Position numbers and translations under genes: made by a program. This document shows, one piece after another, positions 34,731 through 42,933 of a stretch of 64,000 bases of DNA. The notes beneath the pieces are model-generated. The model had not been told where the DNA came from and did no database searches. It saw only the letters and a list, made by a program, of their open reading frames with translations. The stretch comes from Bacillota bacterium (GTDB lineage: Bacteria > Bacillota > UBA4882 > UBA8346), in contig JAEZCE010000002.1 of the NCBI GenBank assembly GCA_023429995.1, positions 5,807 through 69,806 of the forward strand, given 5' to 3'. Every line of letters begins with the position of its first letter. Position 1 is the first letter of the stretch.

Positions 34731-35648
34731 TCACGGAAGTTTATTGCCGGCAGCCAAATATATCTGATACCATTCTTCCCTGCTTAGGCTGATGGTTGAC
34801 GCCTTGCATATATCCTTGAGACGTTTGACATTGGTTGTACCCACAATCGGCTGGATCTTGGCAGGATGCCTTAAAATCCAGGCAATAGCGATTGCAGTAT
34901 TGGCTACCCCTTTCGCCTTTGCCAACTCGTTGATTTTTTGATTCAATTCCGGAAATTTGGGATTATCCAGGAAAACGCCCTCAAAAAAGCCGAATTGGAA
35001 TGGCGACCATGCCTGAATCGTAATATCCTTCAAGCGGCAATAATCCAAGATACTGCCATCCCTGTCGACGGAACGGTCGATCTCCATATTCACATTAAGT
35101 CCGGCATCGATCATTCCCGTATTGGTGACACTAAGTTGTAATTGATTAATAAGCAATTTTTGTTTCACATATTTTCGAAGCAACTCAATCTGCATGGGAT
35201 TTTGATTACTTACTCCGAAATGGCGCACTTTACCATTATTCTCCAGGATAGTAAAGGCTTCGGCGACCTCTTCCGGCTCCACCAGAGTATCCGGGCGATG
35301 CAGCAACAAAACATCAATATACTCGGTTTGTAACCGTTTAAGACTTCCGTCGACAGCCTCCAAAATATGTTCTTTGGAAAAATCAAAGTAGCCCTTCCGG
35401 ATTCCGCACTTGGTTTGAATGATTAATTTTTCGCGAAGGCTCGGGTTCATTCCGAGGGCTTGGGCAAAGGTTTCCTCGGCTTTTCCGCCGGCATAGATAT
35501 CGGCATGATCAAAAAAATTGACCCCCTCTTCCAAGGCCGTATGGATAAGAGTTTCAGCTTCCTTTTGTGAAATATCCGCAATACGCATGCAACCTAGCGC
35601 AATCTCCGAAGCATTAATGGCGCCATTCCCAATATTGATTTTTTTCAC
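34731..35648 (-). CDS. Aldo/keto reductase
   Basis: I prefer the GTG giving MKKINIGNGAINASEIALG, placed after AAAGGGGTGATTTTG; another GTG three codons upstream is possible. The 305-aa TIM barrel has the catalytic tetrad: Asp and Tyr in FFDHADIYAGG, Lys in IIQTKCGI, His in VLLLHRPD. GVSNQNPMQIELL and IVGTTNVKRLKDI bind NADPH. It resembles the YdhF group of oxidoreductases. It likely reduces carbonyl compounds; the MerR-type promoter upstream groups it with the alcohol dehydrogenase. Confidence 0.9.
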   Translation of the reverse strand: MKKINIGNGAINASEIALGCMRIADISQKEAETLIHTALEEGVNFFDHADIYAGGKAEETFAQALGMNPSLREKLIIQTKCGIRKGYFDFSKEHILEAVDGSLKRLQTEYIDVLLLHRPDTLVEPEEVAEAFTILENNGKVRHFGVSNQNPMQIELLRKYVKQKLLINQLQLSVTNTGMIDAGLNVNMEIDRSVDRDGSILDYCRLKDITIQAWSPFQFGFFEGVFLDNPKFPELNQKINELAKAKGVANTAIAIAWILRHPAKIQPIVGTTNVKRLKDICKASTISLSREEWYQIYLAAGNKLP

Positions 35649-35683
35649 CAAAATCACCCCTTTTATGAAATTTAACTTTTCAT

Positions 35684-35714
35684 ACTATACACCCTCGAGT
35701 CGGCTATAAGTCAA
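35684..35714 (-). promoter_or_regulatory. MerR-type promoter/operator of the aldo/keto reductase
   Basis: On the minus strand TTGACT-19-TATAGT, the long 19-base spacer typical of MerR-activated promoters. The spacer holds ATAGCCGACTCGAGGGT, sharing the ACTC...GGGT right half with the operator of the merR-like gene. Confidence 0.6.
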
Positions 35715-36029
35715 CAGCCTTGGTAACCTGTCGTTTACAAAGGTTAGGATCTTTGGTCTTATTTTTTGGCAACGAAAAACCTGTGTTCTGTCATCATAGC
35801 AAACTTAATAACCCCACTTTCCAATATGTAGGCCAGCCTGTACGGATTCATTTTCTCTTAAAATTTAAAAAAATTTAAAGGAATTTTAATATTTTTGTCA
35901 AAATCAAAAATGGTATTTTTACGTTATAAAAAATGAGAAAATCTCAGGGGAATATGTTTCAAAGCACTGCTAATAAGCGTATCAAAATATCGTACGATTG
36001 AAATTGCCGAAAAAGGGAGGAGAATCAAG
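35715..36029. other. AT-rich intergenic stretch
   Basis: No coding frame. Very AT-rich in its middle; a small hairpin TGAGA AAA TCTCA occurs near 35933-35945. It probably carries the promoter of the small Cys-rich gene that follows, though no well-spaced -35/-10 pair stands out. Confidence 0.3.
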
Positions 36030-36206
36030 ATGACTTCAAACTTCAATGCAGCAATAGAATCGGACGTTACAACAAAACAGCTTAAATCAATGTGCGAATG
36101 CCCAATAAATAAACAAAAGTTATGTTCGACCTTTAAATGCGCTTGGTATGACGATGAATCAATGTGTTGTTCGGTATTTATGATTGCAAAACATTTAAAA
36201 AAATGA
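36030..36206 (+). CDS. Small Cys-rich protein (58 aa)
   Basis: AAAAAGGGAGGAGAATCAAG-ATG is a textbook ribosome binding site. The 58-residue product has six cysteines at positions 22, 24, 32, 37, 46 and 47 (CEC, LC, KC, MCC), all in a central block KSMCECPINKQKLCSTFKCAW, here quoted as CECPINKQKLC and FKCAW. No signal peptide or membrane segment. The spacing suggests a metal-binding or disulfide-rich miniprotein; I know no family name. It stands alone, convergent with the MliC-domain gene. The strong binding site and complete frame make a real gene likely. Confidence 0.6.
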   Translation: MTSNFNAAIESDVTTKQLKSMCECPINKQKLCSTFKCAWYDDESMCCSVFMIAKHLKK

Positions 36207-36357
36207 CATGAAATAATTCTTCCATTATCGATGATGAAACCTTTTCAAGGAAATAACAATCAATGCCCATCCTGTTCTCCAATATTCCGACTCGACAGCC
36301 CCATTAAAATTTCGATTCGATATGGTTAAATTGTGTCGGGTTTTGTTTTTCCAGCGC

Positions 36358-37233
36358 CTACCGTAAAAAGCGGAAACTTCCGGCCATTTTTTCCAATATA
36401 CTTGAGATTCGGGCCTTATCGAACTCTTGGAGTTTCTGTTCCGGCGGGTACATTCCCATATTGGTCGAATGTATCGTATATTCGACCCCATAACATGCTT
36501 CGCCGCGTTTGGTACGATAGCTGACTGTTTCGTAAACATTCCCCGCTCCGGCCTCTGAAAAGGTGAACTTGGTAAAAGGAACACCCTGAATCGCAACCTG
36601 CTCCATCCGGGCGCCATATCCTTGAGGTTTTTCGAAGCATCTCTTCACTGCCTCAGGAATACTGCTTTGGCCGATGGTAAAGGTGGCTCCGCTAAAATTA
36701 GTCTGCGGCAGATATGATTTAGGGATGGTTACCATGGCTAAAACCATTCCCAAATCCGTTGCTCCAACCCGCCAATCTCTCGAAAAGCCGATCCCTTTTC
36801 CGGATATTCGAAATTGGTTGGGATACTGAAAGGAAAAGTTTTTCCCATCATCCGTGAAAAGCGCCGTTTTTCGGTCAATCGGGCGAACAGTCCCCGCAAC
36901 CCCGTCGCTACAAATGATTTTACCATTTTCCAATACAAAAGCATTGGCGCCTTTACTCCAAAACTCAATCTTCCCATCGCTATACCTTGTACCGGAAGCC
37001 GCAACCGCTTGCGGCAACATGAACTTACGCCCGTCCGGCAGCAAGATTCGGACTTTCCTGTCCAGGTAAGTGACTTTGACAATTCCTTCGCGGCAATAGT
37101 AAGTCGTTGTATTCCGGATATTGGGGTGCTGATGCAAAGCGAGATGGCTGAAAATCCGTTCGCCCAAGCTTGCGCCAACCGCTAAAAAGGCTAAAAGAAC
37201 CAGTCCCATCAGGAAAATATTGCTTCTTTTCAT
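36358..37233 (-). CDS. Exported protein with MliC (C-type lysozyme inhibitor) domain
   Basis: 291 aa. Residues 1-25 are a signal peptide or membrane anchor (IFLMGLVLLAFLAVGASLG). Residues of about 42-110 match MliC/PliC: TYYCREGIVKVTYLDRKVRI in part, LPDGRKFMLPQAVAASGTRY in part, then KIEFWSKGANAFVLENG. The SGxRYSDG..FWxKG block is the loop that inserts into the lysozyme active site. The C-terminal 170 residues are a second domain starting NFSFQYPNQFRI that I cannot name. Known MliC proteins protect the wall of diderm bacteria in the periplasm or outer membrane. Monocistronic; convergent with the small Cys-rich gene. Confidence 0.75.
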   Translation of the reverse strand: MKRSNIFLMGLVLLAFLAVGASLGERIFSHLALHQHPNIRNTTTYYCREGIVKVTYLDRKVRILLPDGRKFMLPQAVAASGTRYSDGKIEFWSKGANAFVLENGKIICSDGVAGTVRPIDRKTALFTDDGKNFSFQYPNQFRISGKGIGFSRDWRVGATDLGMVLAMVTIPKSYLPQTNFSGATFTIGQSSIPEAVKRCFEKPQGYGARMEQVAIQGVPFTKFTFSEAGAGNVYETVSYRTKRGEACYGVEYTIHSTNMGMYPPEQKLQEFDKARISSILEKMAGSFRFLR

Positions 37234-37509
37234 ATTTACAAACGAGTCCTTTCCAAAAATTTTGACAGAGGATCATCTTATTTTGAGGAAAAAGTTATAA
37301 TTTTAAACCGATAGCCCCACAAAATCTCCCTTTATATTGGGTAATGGAATCAGTGTTTTCTCCTTACGCTTACTTCATTCCTCCTGTTGCTTATACTGTC
37401 TTTCCAGTGGGAGGGCAAAATAAATCATTGAATTTTCTTCCTCAAAATACTAAAATGAATCGTTGCACGCACCTTTGAAGAAATCAAAATTACACTAACG
37501 GGGGTTAAA

Positions 37510-38499
37510 ATGATCAGATTTGGTGTGGTAGGTACCGGATGGATTACGGAGGCTTTTATTAAAGCCGCAAGCTTAGACGAGAGGTTTCAATTAGCGGCCG
37601 TTTATTCAAGAACTCAGGCGCGAGCATTGGATTTTGCCGAAAAATATTCCGTAGAACATATCTTTACTGATTTAGAAGATATGGCCGAGAGCAAAACCGT
37701 TGATGCGGTATATATAGCCAGTCCCAATTGTTGTCATGCCCGGCAAGCCATTTTATTCATGAATCACCAAAAGCATGTGCTCTGTGAAAAACCGATCGCT
37801 TCCAACGGCAAGGAACTTCTGGCGATGATCGAAAGTTCCAAAACCAATCAGGTTGCCTTAATGGAGGCTCTCAAAACTACCGTTTTGCCCAATTTTCAAG
37901 CCATCAGGGAAAATCTACCCCAAATTGGAAGAATACGCCGCTTTTTAAGCAGTAAATGCCAATATTCTTCCCGCTATGACGCCTACAAGGCGGGCGAGGC
38001 TCCCAATGCCTTTAACCCGCAACTTTCGAACGGATCATTGATGGATATCGGGGTATATTGCATCTATCCCGTAGTGGCGCTGTTTGGCAAACCGGATAGT
38101 ATAGAGGCAAGCGCCGTCTTCCTCGACTCCGGAATCGACGGTGAAGGAAGCCTGGTTTTACACTATCCCGATAAGGAAGCGGTCATTAGCCATTCAAAGA
38201 TTGCCGATTCAGAGCTTCCTAGCGAGATTCAAGGAGAAGGTGGCAACATCATCATTGATCAAATTTCGACGCCGCAAAAAATCGAGATTATTTACAGGAA
38301 CGGCTTGCGGGAGGACATATCGCGGAATCAGAAAGACCAATTGATGTTTTACGAAGTTCAAGAGTTCATCCATTTGATCGAAAATCACCAAATCGAATCC
38401 CAAGTAAATTCCCACTTGCTTTCCCTGGCGGTCATGGAAATTATGGACGAAGCCCGTAAGAAAATCGGTCTGGTTTTTCCGGCGGACCATGCTTCTTGA
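37510..38499 (+). CDS. Gfo/Idh/MocA-family oxidoreductase
   Basis: 329 aa. N-terminal Rossmann fold with GVVGTGWITEAF, DAVYIASPNCCHARQA, and the family signature VLCEKPIASN whose Lys is catalytic in relatives. The C-terminal alpha/beta domain includes LMDIGVYCIYPVVALFG. The family oxidises or reduces sugars, inositols and related alcohols with NAD(P); the substrate here is unknown. The ATG follows GGGGGTTAAA at an ordinary distance. It is a lone gene upstream of the thiamine operon; the promoter of that operon overlaps its stop codon. Confidence 0.88.
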   Translation: MIRFGVVGTGWITEAFIKAASLDERFQLAAVYSRTQARALDFAEKYSVEHIFTDLEDMAESKTVDAVYIASPNCCHARQAILFMNHQKHVLCEKPIASNGKELLAMIESSKTNQVALMEALKTTVLPNFQAIRENLPQIGRIRRFLSSKCQYSSRYDAYKAGEAPNAFNPQLSNGSLMDIGVYCIYPVVALFGKPDSIEASAVFLDSGIDGEGSLVLHYPDKEAVISHSKIADSELPSEIQGEGGNIIIDQISTPQKIEIIYRNGLREDISRNQKDQLMFYEVQEFIHLIENHQIESQVNSHLLSLAVMEIMDEARKKIGLVFPADHAS

Positions 38500-38523
38500 C
38501 ATTCCTTTCTTTTGGAGTATAAT
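38496..38523 (+). promoter_or_regulatory. Promoter of the thiamine operon
   Basis: Consensus TTGACA and TATAAT with a 16-base spacer, overlapping the end of the upstream oxidoreductase gene and just before the first TPP riboswitch. Confidence 0.75.
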
Positions 38524-38534
38524 ATGATTAATTT

Positions 38535-38640
38535 AAATTTGCGGGGGAACTCGCGCACACTTGCGTATGCGCGTTCGAGTTGAGAAGGTTAAACCTGACC
38601 CCTTGAACCTGTCGGTTAACACTGTCGTAGGGAAGCAAAT
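38535..38640 (+). promoter_or_regulatory. TPP riboswitch, first of a tandem pair
   Basis: THI-element landmarks in order: GCGGGGGAACTCGCG, a variable arm, GAGTTGAGAAGGTTAAACCTG, quoted in part as TTGAGA, then ACCCCTTGAACCTGTCGG and CTGTCGTAGGGAAGC. The ends TTTGC/GCAAA close helix P1. It binds thiamine pyrophosphate and is followed by its own terminator. Confidence 0.92.
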
Positions 38641-38663
38641 CATTTACTTTCTTGTATTTGATG

Positions 38664-38698
38664 AAACACTTGCCTATTTCGGGGTAAGTGTTTTTTTA
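38664..38698 (+). terminator. Intrinsic terminator of the first TPP riboswitch
   Basis: AAACACTTGCC pairs with GGTAAGTGTTT and is followed by a T-run. With TPP bound, transcription should stop here. Confidence 0.85.
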
Positions 38699-38735
38699 TT
38701 AATCACTGTAGGAAATACAATTTAATAACATTCAC

Positions 38736-38842
38736 ATGCGGGGGAACTCCCGTTCGCAAAGTGCGCGAACGCGTTTGAGTTGAGAAGGTTAAAACCTGAC
38801 CCTTTGAACCTGTCGGTTAATACTGTCGTAGGGAAGCAAATT
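38736..38842 (+). promoter_or_regulatory. TPP riboswitch, second of a tandem pair
   Basis: A near duplicate of the first: GCGGGGGAACTCC, a variable arm of different sequence but still self-complementary (CGTTCGC/GCGAACG), TTGAGA, ACCCTTTGAACCTGTCGG and CTGTCGTAGGGAAGC. No promoter is obvious between the copies, so both are expected to lie on one leader RNA. Confidence 0.92.
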
Positions 38843-38844
38843 TT

Positions 38845-38879
38845 GAGGGCGCTTTCCCATGGGGGAAGCGCTCTTTTTA
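38845..38879 (+). terminator. Intrinsic terminator of the second TPP riboswitch
   Basis: GAGGGCGCTTTCCC pairs with GGGGAAGCGCTC and is followed by TTTTTAT, ending 25 bases before thiD. Confidence 0.88.
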
Positions 38880-38904
38880 TTCAATGAAAAAGGAGTCGTT
38901 CGTC

Positions 38905-39723
38905 ATGAAAAAAGTCTTAACCATCGCCGGCTCGGACTGCAGCGGCGGGGCCGGTATCCAGGCCGATTTAAAAACATTTTCGGCTCACGGCGTATTCGGT
39001 ATGAGTGTCATTACCTCGGTTGTCGCTGAAAATACCAGCCGGGTCTTAGCAATTCAAGATGTTACCCCGGAAATGATTCAGCAGCAAATCGAGGCTATCT
39101 ATGAAGATATCGGCAGCGACGCCGTAAAAATCGGTATGCTCTCGGGGCCCGCAAGCATGGAAGCGGTCGCCGCAAAACTCCGGCAATACAAGCCCGGCAA
39201 CATCGTCATTGACCCGGTGATAATGGCCAAAAACGGCTGTCCCCTCATGAATCCGGATGCCATTAACACACTAATCAAAGTTATTATCCCGTTAGCCGAT
39301 GTTTTGACCCCCAATCTGCCGGAGACTGAAGAAATAACCGGTCACTCCATATCCTCCACTGCGGATATGGAAAAAGCCGCGGTTGCCATTTTTCAAATGG
39401 GAAGCAGGAATGTTTTAATCAAAGGAGGTCATGCTCAGGGAGATGCTTTGGATATTTTATACGATGGTAACCAATTCTACCGTTACAGCGCTAAACGCAT
39501 ATCCACCAAAAACACCCACGGCACCGGCTGCACCTATTCCTCGGCAATTGCCGCCAATTTAGCCTTGGGAATAAACCTGCCGGAAGCGGTGAAACAGGCA
39601 AAACAGTATGTTACGACCGCTATCGAACACGCCTTATCCATTGGCAAAGGATGCGGCCCAACCCATCATTTTTATGAACTTTATCAGCACGGATTGAAAG
39701 GAGTTTGTTCCGATGAATTATAA
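38905..39723 (+). CDS. thiD: Hydroxymethylpyrimidine (phosphate) kinase
   Basis: I choose the ATG after AAAAAGGAG (nine-base spacing); an earlier in-frame ATG sits on the terminator. The 272-aa ribokinase-fold protein begins KKVLTIAGSDCSGGAGIQADLKT (in part GSDCSGGAGIQADL), with IGMLSG, DPVIMAKNGCPLM, TPNLPETEEITG and the anion hole KNTHGTGCTYSSAIAA. It phosphorylates HMP-P to HMP-PP for thiamine synthesis. First gene under the tandem TPP riboswitches; overlaps thiC by 11 bases. Confidence 0.95.
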   Translation: MKKVLTIAGSDCSGGAGIQADLKTFSAHGVFGMSVITSVVAENTSRVLAIQDVTPEMIQQQIEAIYEDIGSDAVKIGMLSGPASMEAVAAKLRQYKPGNIVIDPVIMAKNGCPLMNPDAINTLIKVIIPLADVLTPNLPETEEITGHSISSTADMEKAAVAIFQMGSRNVLIKGGHAQGDALDILYDGNQFYRYSAKRISTKNTHGTGCTYSSAIAANLALGINLPEAVKQAKQYVTTAIEHALSIGKGCGPTHHFYELYQHGLKGVCSDEL

Positions 39724-41047
39724 AACCCAAATGGAAGCCGCCAAAAAAGGCATCGTTTCAAAAGAGCTGGCCCAGGTCGCCAAAGATGAAGGATTTCCGG
39801 AGCAAGAATTGCTTTCCCTGGTAGCCACCGGGCAGATCGCTATTCCCGCAAACATTCACCACCAATCTTTGCATCCAAGCGGCGTCGGCCATGGACTCAG
39901 GACAAAAATCAATGTCAATCTCGGTATTTCCGGTGACTGCGTTGATTACAACGCGGAGATGGAAAAAGTCAAGTTAGCTATCAAATATGGCGCGGAAGCC
40001 ATCATGGACCTAAGTAATTACGGCAAGACCCATGAATTTAGAAAAAAACTGATTGAATACTCTCCCGCCATGATCGGCACGGTCCCCATTTATGATGCAG
40101 TCGGCTATCTGGATAAAGATTTAAAAAACATTACGGCGCAAGACTTTTTGGAAGTTGTACGTCTTCATGCCCGCGAGGGCGTCGATTTCATGACCATTCA
40201 CGCGGGTCTCAACCGCCGGGCCGTGGAAATTTTTATGCGTGAAAAACGGCAAATGAATATCGTTTCGCGGGGCGGGTCGCTGCTGTTCGCTTGGATGAAA
40301 ATGACCGGCAATGAAAACCCTTTCTACGAATACTACGATGATCTTTTAAACATCCTGCGTCAATATGACGTAACCATCAGCCTTGGTGATGCGCTTCGCC
40401 CCGGCAGCATTCAGGATTCGACAGACGCTTCGCAAATCACCGAGCTAATGGAGCTTGGATACTTAACGAAACGGGCCTGGCAACAAGATGTGCAAGTGAT
40501 GGTGGAGGGGCCGGGCCATATGGCAATCGACGAAATCGCCGCCAATATGAAGCTTGAAAAACGCCTCTGTCATGGCGCGCCATTCTATGTATTAGGGCCT
40601 TTGGTTACCGATATCGCGCCCGGATATGACCACATCACTTCCGCTATTGGCGGAGCCATCGCCGCGGCAAACGGCGCCGATTTTCTCTGCTATGTGACTC
40701 CTGCCGAACATTTGCGACTACCTGATCTACAAGATGTAAAGGACGGCATCATCGCTTCCAAAATAGCCGCTCATGCGGCGGATATTGCCAAAGGAGTCAG
40801 AAATGCCCGTAACATTGATCGTCGTATGAGTGAGGCCCGCCGCGTCCTGGACTGGGATGAAATGTTTAAACTGGCACTCGACGGTGAAAAAGCCAAAGCC
40901 TATTTCGAAAGCATTCCGCCGGAAGATAAACAGAGTTGCTCGATGTGCGGCAAAATGTGCGCAGCCAGAACCATGAACCGCATTTTAAACGGCCAAGACG
41001 TTGAATTGAAATCCAATCTATCCAAAGAAGGAAAGGAATCAATATGA
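39713..41047 (+). CDS. thiC: Phosphomethylpyrimidine synthase
   Basis: 444 aa, the shorter form seen in Clostridia and archaea. It is a radical-SAM enzyme converting aminoimidazole ribotide to HMP-P. Signatures: VNLGISGDCVDYNAE, AIMDLSNYGK, GTVPIYDA, TIHAGLNRR, SRGGSLLFAWM, SLGDALRPGSI, VEGPGHMAID, and the C-terminal cluster motif CSMCGKMCA, which is C-x2-C-x3-C rather than the C-x2-C-x4-C of longer ThiC. Its start lies inside thiD and its stop overlaps thiM (ATGA), so the three are translationally coupled. Confidence 0.95.
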   Translation: MNYKTQMEAAKKGIVSKELAQVAKDEGFPEQELLSLVATGQIAIPANIHHQSLHPSGVGHGLRTKINVNLGISGDCVDYNAEMEKVKLAIKYGAEAIMDLSNYGKTHEFRKKLIEYSPAMIGTVPIYDAVGYLDKDLKNITAQDFLEVVRLHAREGVDFMTIHAGLNRRAVEIFMREKRQMNIVSRGGSLLFAWMKMTGNENPFYEYYDDLLNILRQYDVTISLGDALRPGSIQDSTDASQITELMELGYLTKRAWQQDVQVMVEGPGHMAIDEIAANMKLEKRLCHGAPFYVLGPLVTDIAPGYDHITSAIGGAIAAANGADFLCYVTPAEHLRLPDLQDVKDGIIASKIAAHAADIAKGVRNARNIDRRMSEARRVLDWDEMFKLALDGEKAKAYFESIPPEDKQSCSMCGKMCAARTMNRILNGQDVELKSNLSKEGKESI

Positions 41048-41877
41048 GAGAAGAACTCGCCACCCCCGTCCAAATCGGGCAAACCCTGGAGGAACTCCGG
41101 GGAAAAAAGCCCATCATCCATCATATTACCAATTATGTGACCGTCAATGACTGTGCCAATATTGTGCTGGCTATCGGCGCATCGCCGATTATGGCCGACG
41201 ATATCGAAGAAATTGAAACTATCGTTGCTTTGGCGTCGGCATTGGTCTTAAATATCGGTACATTAAATCAAAGAACCATTGTTTCCATGGTTGCCGCAGG
41301 GAAAAAGGCCAATCAAAATGGCATTCCGGTAATACTTGATCCTGTTGGCGCCGGGGCATCAGAACTACGAAATCGGACGGTGACCCGATTGCTGGATGAA
41401 GTTAAAATTGATATTTTGCGCGGAAACATGTCGGAAATACGTTTTATCGGTGGTCTGGAAGCTTCAACAAAAGGAGTCGACGCTTCCGAAAACGATATTG
41501 CACGCGCTGATAGAAGTGGCATGGAAACTGCAATAAATCTGGCACAGAAGCTAAACTGTGTGGTAGCCATCACCGGAGCCACTGATTTGATTTCCGACGG
41601 TACTCGAAGCCTTTATATTCAAAATGGCCATCCCATGTTATCACGGGTTACCGGTACCGGCTGCATGAGCACTTCACTGGTCGGCGCTTTTGCCGGAGCC
41701 ACAAACGATTATTTCCTGGCAGCGTCAGCCGGTATCCTATGTATGGGAATTGCCGGTGAGATCGCTTTTGCGGAAGCCGGCGCAAAAGGAACCGGAAGCT
41801 TTCATACAGCCATTATCGATAGCACAAGCGGGCTGGATAACCAAACAATCATGCAGATGGCCAAAGTTCATGACTAA
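41044..41877 (+). CDS. thiM: Hydroxyethylthiazole kinase
   Basis: 277 aa. It phosphorylates salvaged thiazole (THZ) to THZ-P. Typical features: PIIHHITNYVTVNDCANIVL, GASPIMADDIEE, LNIGTLN, PVILDPVGAGAS, LRGNMSEI and the anion hole VTGTGCMSTSLVGAF. No thiG, thiS, thiF or thiH is in the operon, so here thiazole appears to be salvaged, unless those genes are elsewhere. ATGA overlap with thiC; then a 400-base gap with repeats separates it from thiE. Confidence 0.94.
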   Translation: MREELATPVQIGQTLEELRGKKPIIHHITNYVTVNDCANIVLAIGASPIMADDIEEIETIVALASALVLNIGTLNQRTIVSMVAAGKKANQNGIPVILDPVGAGASELRNRTVTRLLDEVKIDILRGNMSEIRFIGGLEASTKGVDASENDIARADRSGMETAINLAQKLNCVVAITGATDLISDGTRSLYIQNGHPMLSRVTGTGCMSTSLVGAFAGATNDYFLAASAGILCMGIAGEIAFAEAGAKGTGSFHTAIIDSTSGLDNQTIMQMAKVHD

Positions 41878-41953
41878 TAAATAATTCATACAGGATAAAA
41901 AATCCGTCACACTTTTGTTTTATTCGGCAATCTATCTTGGGATGAATAGAGTC

Positions 41954-42011
41954 AACCCTCCATCTTGCTTCCGCGAATGCAAGCATTCGACCTGAAGGGG
42001 GGACGAGGGTT
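41954..42011. other. Hairpin after thiM
   Basis: AACCCTC (41954-41960) and GAGGGTT (42005-42011) enclose the tight palindrome CGAATGC AA GCATTCG (41974-41989). Together with the repeat just downstream it fills the gap between thiM and thiE. It might attenuate or process the operon transcript; no T-run follows. Confidence 0.4.
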
Positions 42012-42059
42012 TGTCTTCGAAGTCTTAGAAATCAAAAAGGCTTACAGAATTACAGTTCG

Positions 42060-42178
42060 TGGGGCTGTCCCAAAAGGAAATTTTACGATCAAGAAATACA
42101 ATATATTGAAACCGACCTATTCGATGAAGCTATATATTGTATTTTTTATTGATTTCGAATTGCTTTTTAGACAGCCTC
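42060..42178. repeat. MITE-like palindromic repeat, copy B
   Basis: The left arm GGGGCTGTCCCAAAAGG and the right arm CTTTTTAGACAGCCTC are inverted. Nested are ATCAAGAAATACAATATATT and, inverted, TATATATTGTATTTTTTATT. The 119 bases can fold into one imperfect hairpin. No frame inside codes for a transposase, so it is non-autonomous. It interrupts the thiamine operon between thiM and thiE. It shares its core with copy A and its end with copy C. Confidence 0.65.
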
Positions 42179-42277
42179 AGATAGACTGAGGGTGGCCTAT
42201 TTGGCTCAGCAATTGAAGACCTGAGTTAACGAAATAATCAGATTCACAAATAAACTCGTTTTAAGAAGGAATAAAGA

Positions 42278-42931
42278 ATGAATCAAAAAAATTCAAAGCC
42301 TCGAATCGATTATAGTCTTTATCTGGTCACAGATCGGGATTTAATGAGCACCCCCACCCTGGAACAGGCCGTAGAAGAAGCGATTGCAGGAGGATGTACC
42401 TTGGTCCAGTTACGAGAGAAGAAAACCTCATCTTTGGACTTTTACAATACCGCCGTGGCAATCAAACAAATCACCGACAATCACGGCGCTCCCCTGATCA
42501 TTAATGACCGGGTCGATATCGCCTTAGCCGTTGAAGCCGCAGGCGTTCATATCGGCCAGGAAGATTTACCCGCCTCCACTGTCCGGAAAATTATCGGCCC
42601 CGGTAAAGTCATGGGCGTCTCGGTTTCCTCCCTCGAGGAAGCGGTGAAGGCCCGGTTGGAGGGCGCAGATTATCTCGGCGTCGGCGCAATGTTCGCCACT
42701 GGAACCAAAACCGAGGCCAAACTGGTAACCATGGAAGAATTAAAACGGATCAAAGCAACCGTCGATCTACCCTGCGTAGTGATCGGCGGCATCAATGAAA
42801 CAAGCATTTCCTTGTTTGATCAGACGGGAATTGATGGAATTGCCGTAGTATCAGCCCTGATTGCCAAAAAGGATATCGTTTCGGCAGCCAAAAACTTGAA
42901 AAAGCTATTTTTACAGACAAAGGGGAACTGA
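42278..42931 (+). CDS. thiE: Thiamine-phosphate synthase
   Basis: 217 aa TIM barrel. It joins HMP-PP and THZ-P to thiamine monophosphate. Landmarks: YLVTDRDL, GGCTLVQLREKK, LIINDRVDIALAVEAAGVHIGQEDLP (in pieces; the INDR and GVHIGQ motifs), VSVSSLEEAV, GADYLGVGAMFATGTK and VVIGGIN. AAGGA lies eleven bases before the ATG. It follows a 400-base gap but lies on the same strand as the other thi genes; two bases later the HAD gene starts. Confidence 0.95.
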   Translation: MNQKNSKPRIDYSLYLVTDRDLMSTPTLEQAVEEAIAGGCTLVQLREKKTSSLDFYNTAVAIKQITDNHGAPLIINDRVDIALAVEAAGVHIGQEDLPASTVRKIIGPGKVMGVSVSSLEEAVKARLEGADYLGVGAMFATGTKTEAKLVTMEELKRIKATVDLPCVVIGGINETSISLFDQTGIDGIAVVSALIAKKDIVSAAKNLKKLFLQTKGN

Positions 42932-42933
42932 TT

